64,000 bases of DNA, taken from assembly GCA_949296525.1 (NCBI GenBank), contig CASFOP010000003.1, forward strand, positions 146,651 through 210,650, read 5' to 3'. The notes below the pieces were generated by a model that did not search any database, was not told the DNA's origin, and saw only the letters and a program-made list of their open reading frames with translations. Shown piece by piece: positions 63,901 to 64,000 of the stretch. Source of the DNA: an uncultured bacterium. Lineage in GTDB: Bacteria > Elusimicrobiota > Elusimicrobia > Elusimicrobiales > Elusimicrobiaceae. How positions within the stretch are numbered: position 1 is the stretch's first letter; the number at the start of each line of letters is the position of its first letter. The position numbers and the translations under genes are program-made.

Positions 63901-64000
63901 CTACTCAATAATTTTGGTGACTACGCCGGCGCCTACCGTGTGTCCGCCTTCGCGGATGGCAAAGCGCAAGCCTTCTTCCATGGCCACTGGCGTGATCAAC
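63901..64000 (-). CDS. tuf: Elongation factor Tu (partial, C-terminal end)
   Basis: The window ends inside tuf. The visible C-terminus has [17 protein letters not shown], diagnostic of EF-Tu, then TAG followed directly by TAA (tandem stops). It heads the tuf-rpmG-trnW-secE-nusG-rplK-rplA cluster. Confidence 0.96.
   Translation of the reverse strand, partial: LITPVAMEEGLRFAIREGGHTVGAGVVTKIIE

Overview
The window looks like the chromosome of a strictly anaerobic, Gram-negative gut bacterium of the phylum Elusimicrobiota (Elusimicrobium-like). This placement is an inference. It rests on an outer-membrane gene set (tol-pal, RND efflux, lipid-linked glycosyltransferases), fermentative ferredoxin enzymes (2-oxoacid:ferredoxin oxidoreductase, a group-B-like [FeFe] hydrogenase), and above all on many orphan pilE-like genes. 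The published Elusimicrobium minutum genome reports about 60 pilE-like genes of unknown function. No replication origin, prophage, transposase, recombinase or CRISPR array was seen.

Layout. 1-7.3 kb: pal-cpoB-tolB, gatB, murJ, two glycosyltransferases and a tRNA-Met. 7.3-8.8 kb: pilin pair A. 8.9-11.6 kb: a peptide-binding lipoprotein coupled to a C39-like peptidase. 11.6-13.7 kb: tRNA-Pro, tRNA(CAT), tRNA-Gln and lysS. 13.7-14.7 kb: pilin pair B, one member decayed. 15-17.6 kb: a four-subunit VOR-type oxidoreductase. 17.7-19.4 kb: msrC and pilin pair C. 19.5-20.1 kb: tandem structured repeats. 20.1-24.6 kb: mutS-mutL. 24.9-32.7 kb: tRNA-Tyr, alaS, a HAD phosphatase, a lipid kinase, a nuclease, purB-purA. 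32.8-38.8 kb: a tripartite RND efflux operon. 39-41.7 kb: acetyltransferase, D-lactate dehydrogenase-like gene, cysK. 41.7-42.9 kb: pilin pair D. 43-47.8 kb: a secreted protein of unknown function, cls, an EEP nuclease/phosphatase and the hydrogenase. 47.9-49.4 kb: pilin pair E. 49.6-56.5 kb: phoH-ybeY, a metallophosphatase, a GlcDE-GlcF-like oxidase and an HD-GYP protein. 56.5-60.1 kb: mnmA, rplU-rpmA, a small basic gene, obgE. 60.3-64 kb: a secreted trypsin-like protease and the tuf-rpmG-tRNA-Trp-secE-nusG-rplK-rplA cluster.

The most unusual content is the pilin system. Nine intact pilE-like genes and one decayed copy lie at five separate loci. They are always in tandem pairs, always on the minus strand, and always between housekeeping genes. 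Every intact gene has a T9-T12 homopolymer between its -35-like and -10-like elements. Five of them carry a perfect inverted repeat (17-bp arms, 8-bp asymmetric spacer) with the start codon inside the spacer, a geometry like that of tyrosine-recombinase sites. The promoter and leader are nearly constant while the mature pilins diverge, but all nine share a C-terminal two-cysteine signature. This suggests a cassette-type, possibly phase-variable pilin repertoire. No assembly machinery or recombinase is encoded in the window.

A second unexplained element is a roughly 185-bp repeat, three tandem units at 19.56-20.13 kb and a further copy at 46.1-46.3 kb. Its long stem is kept by paired base changes between copies.
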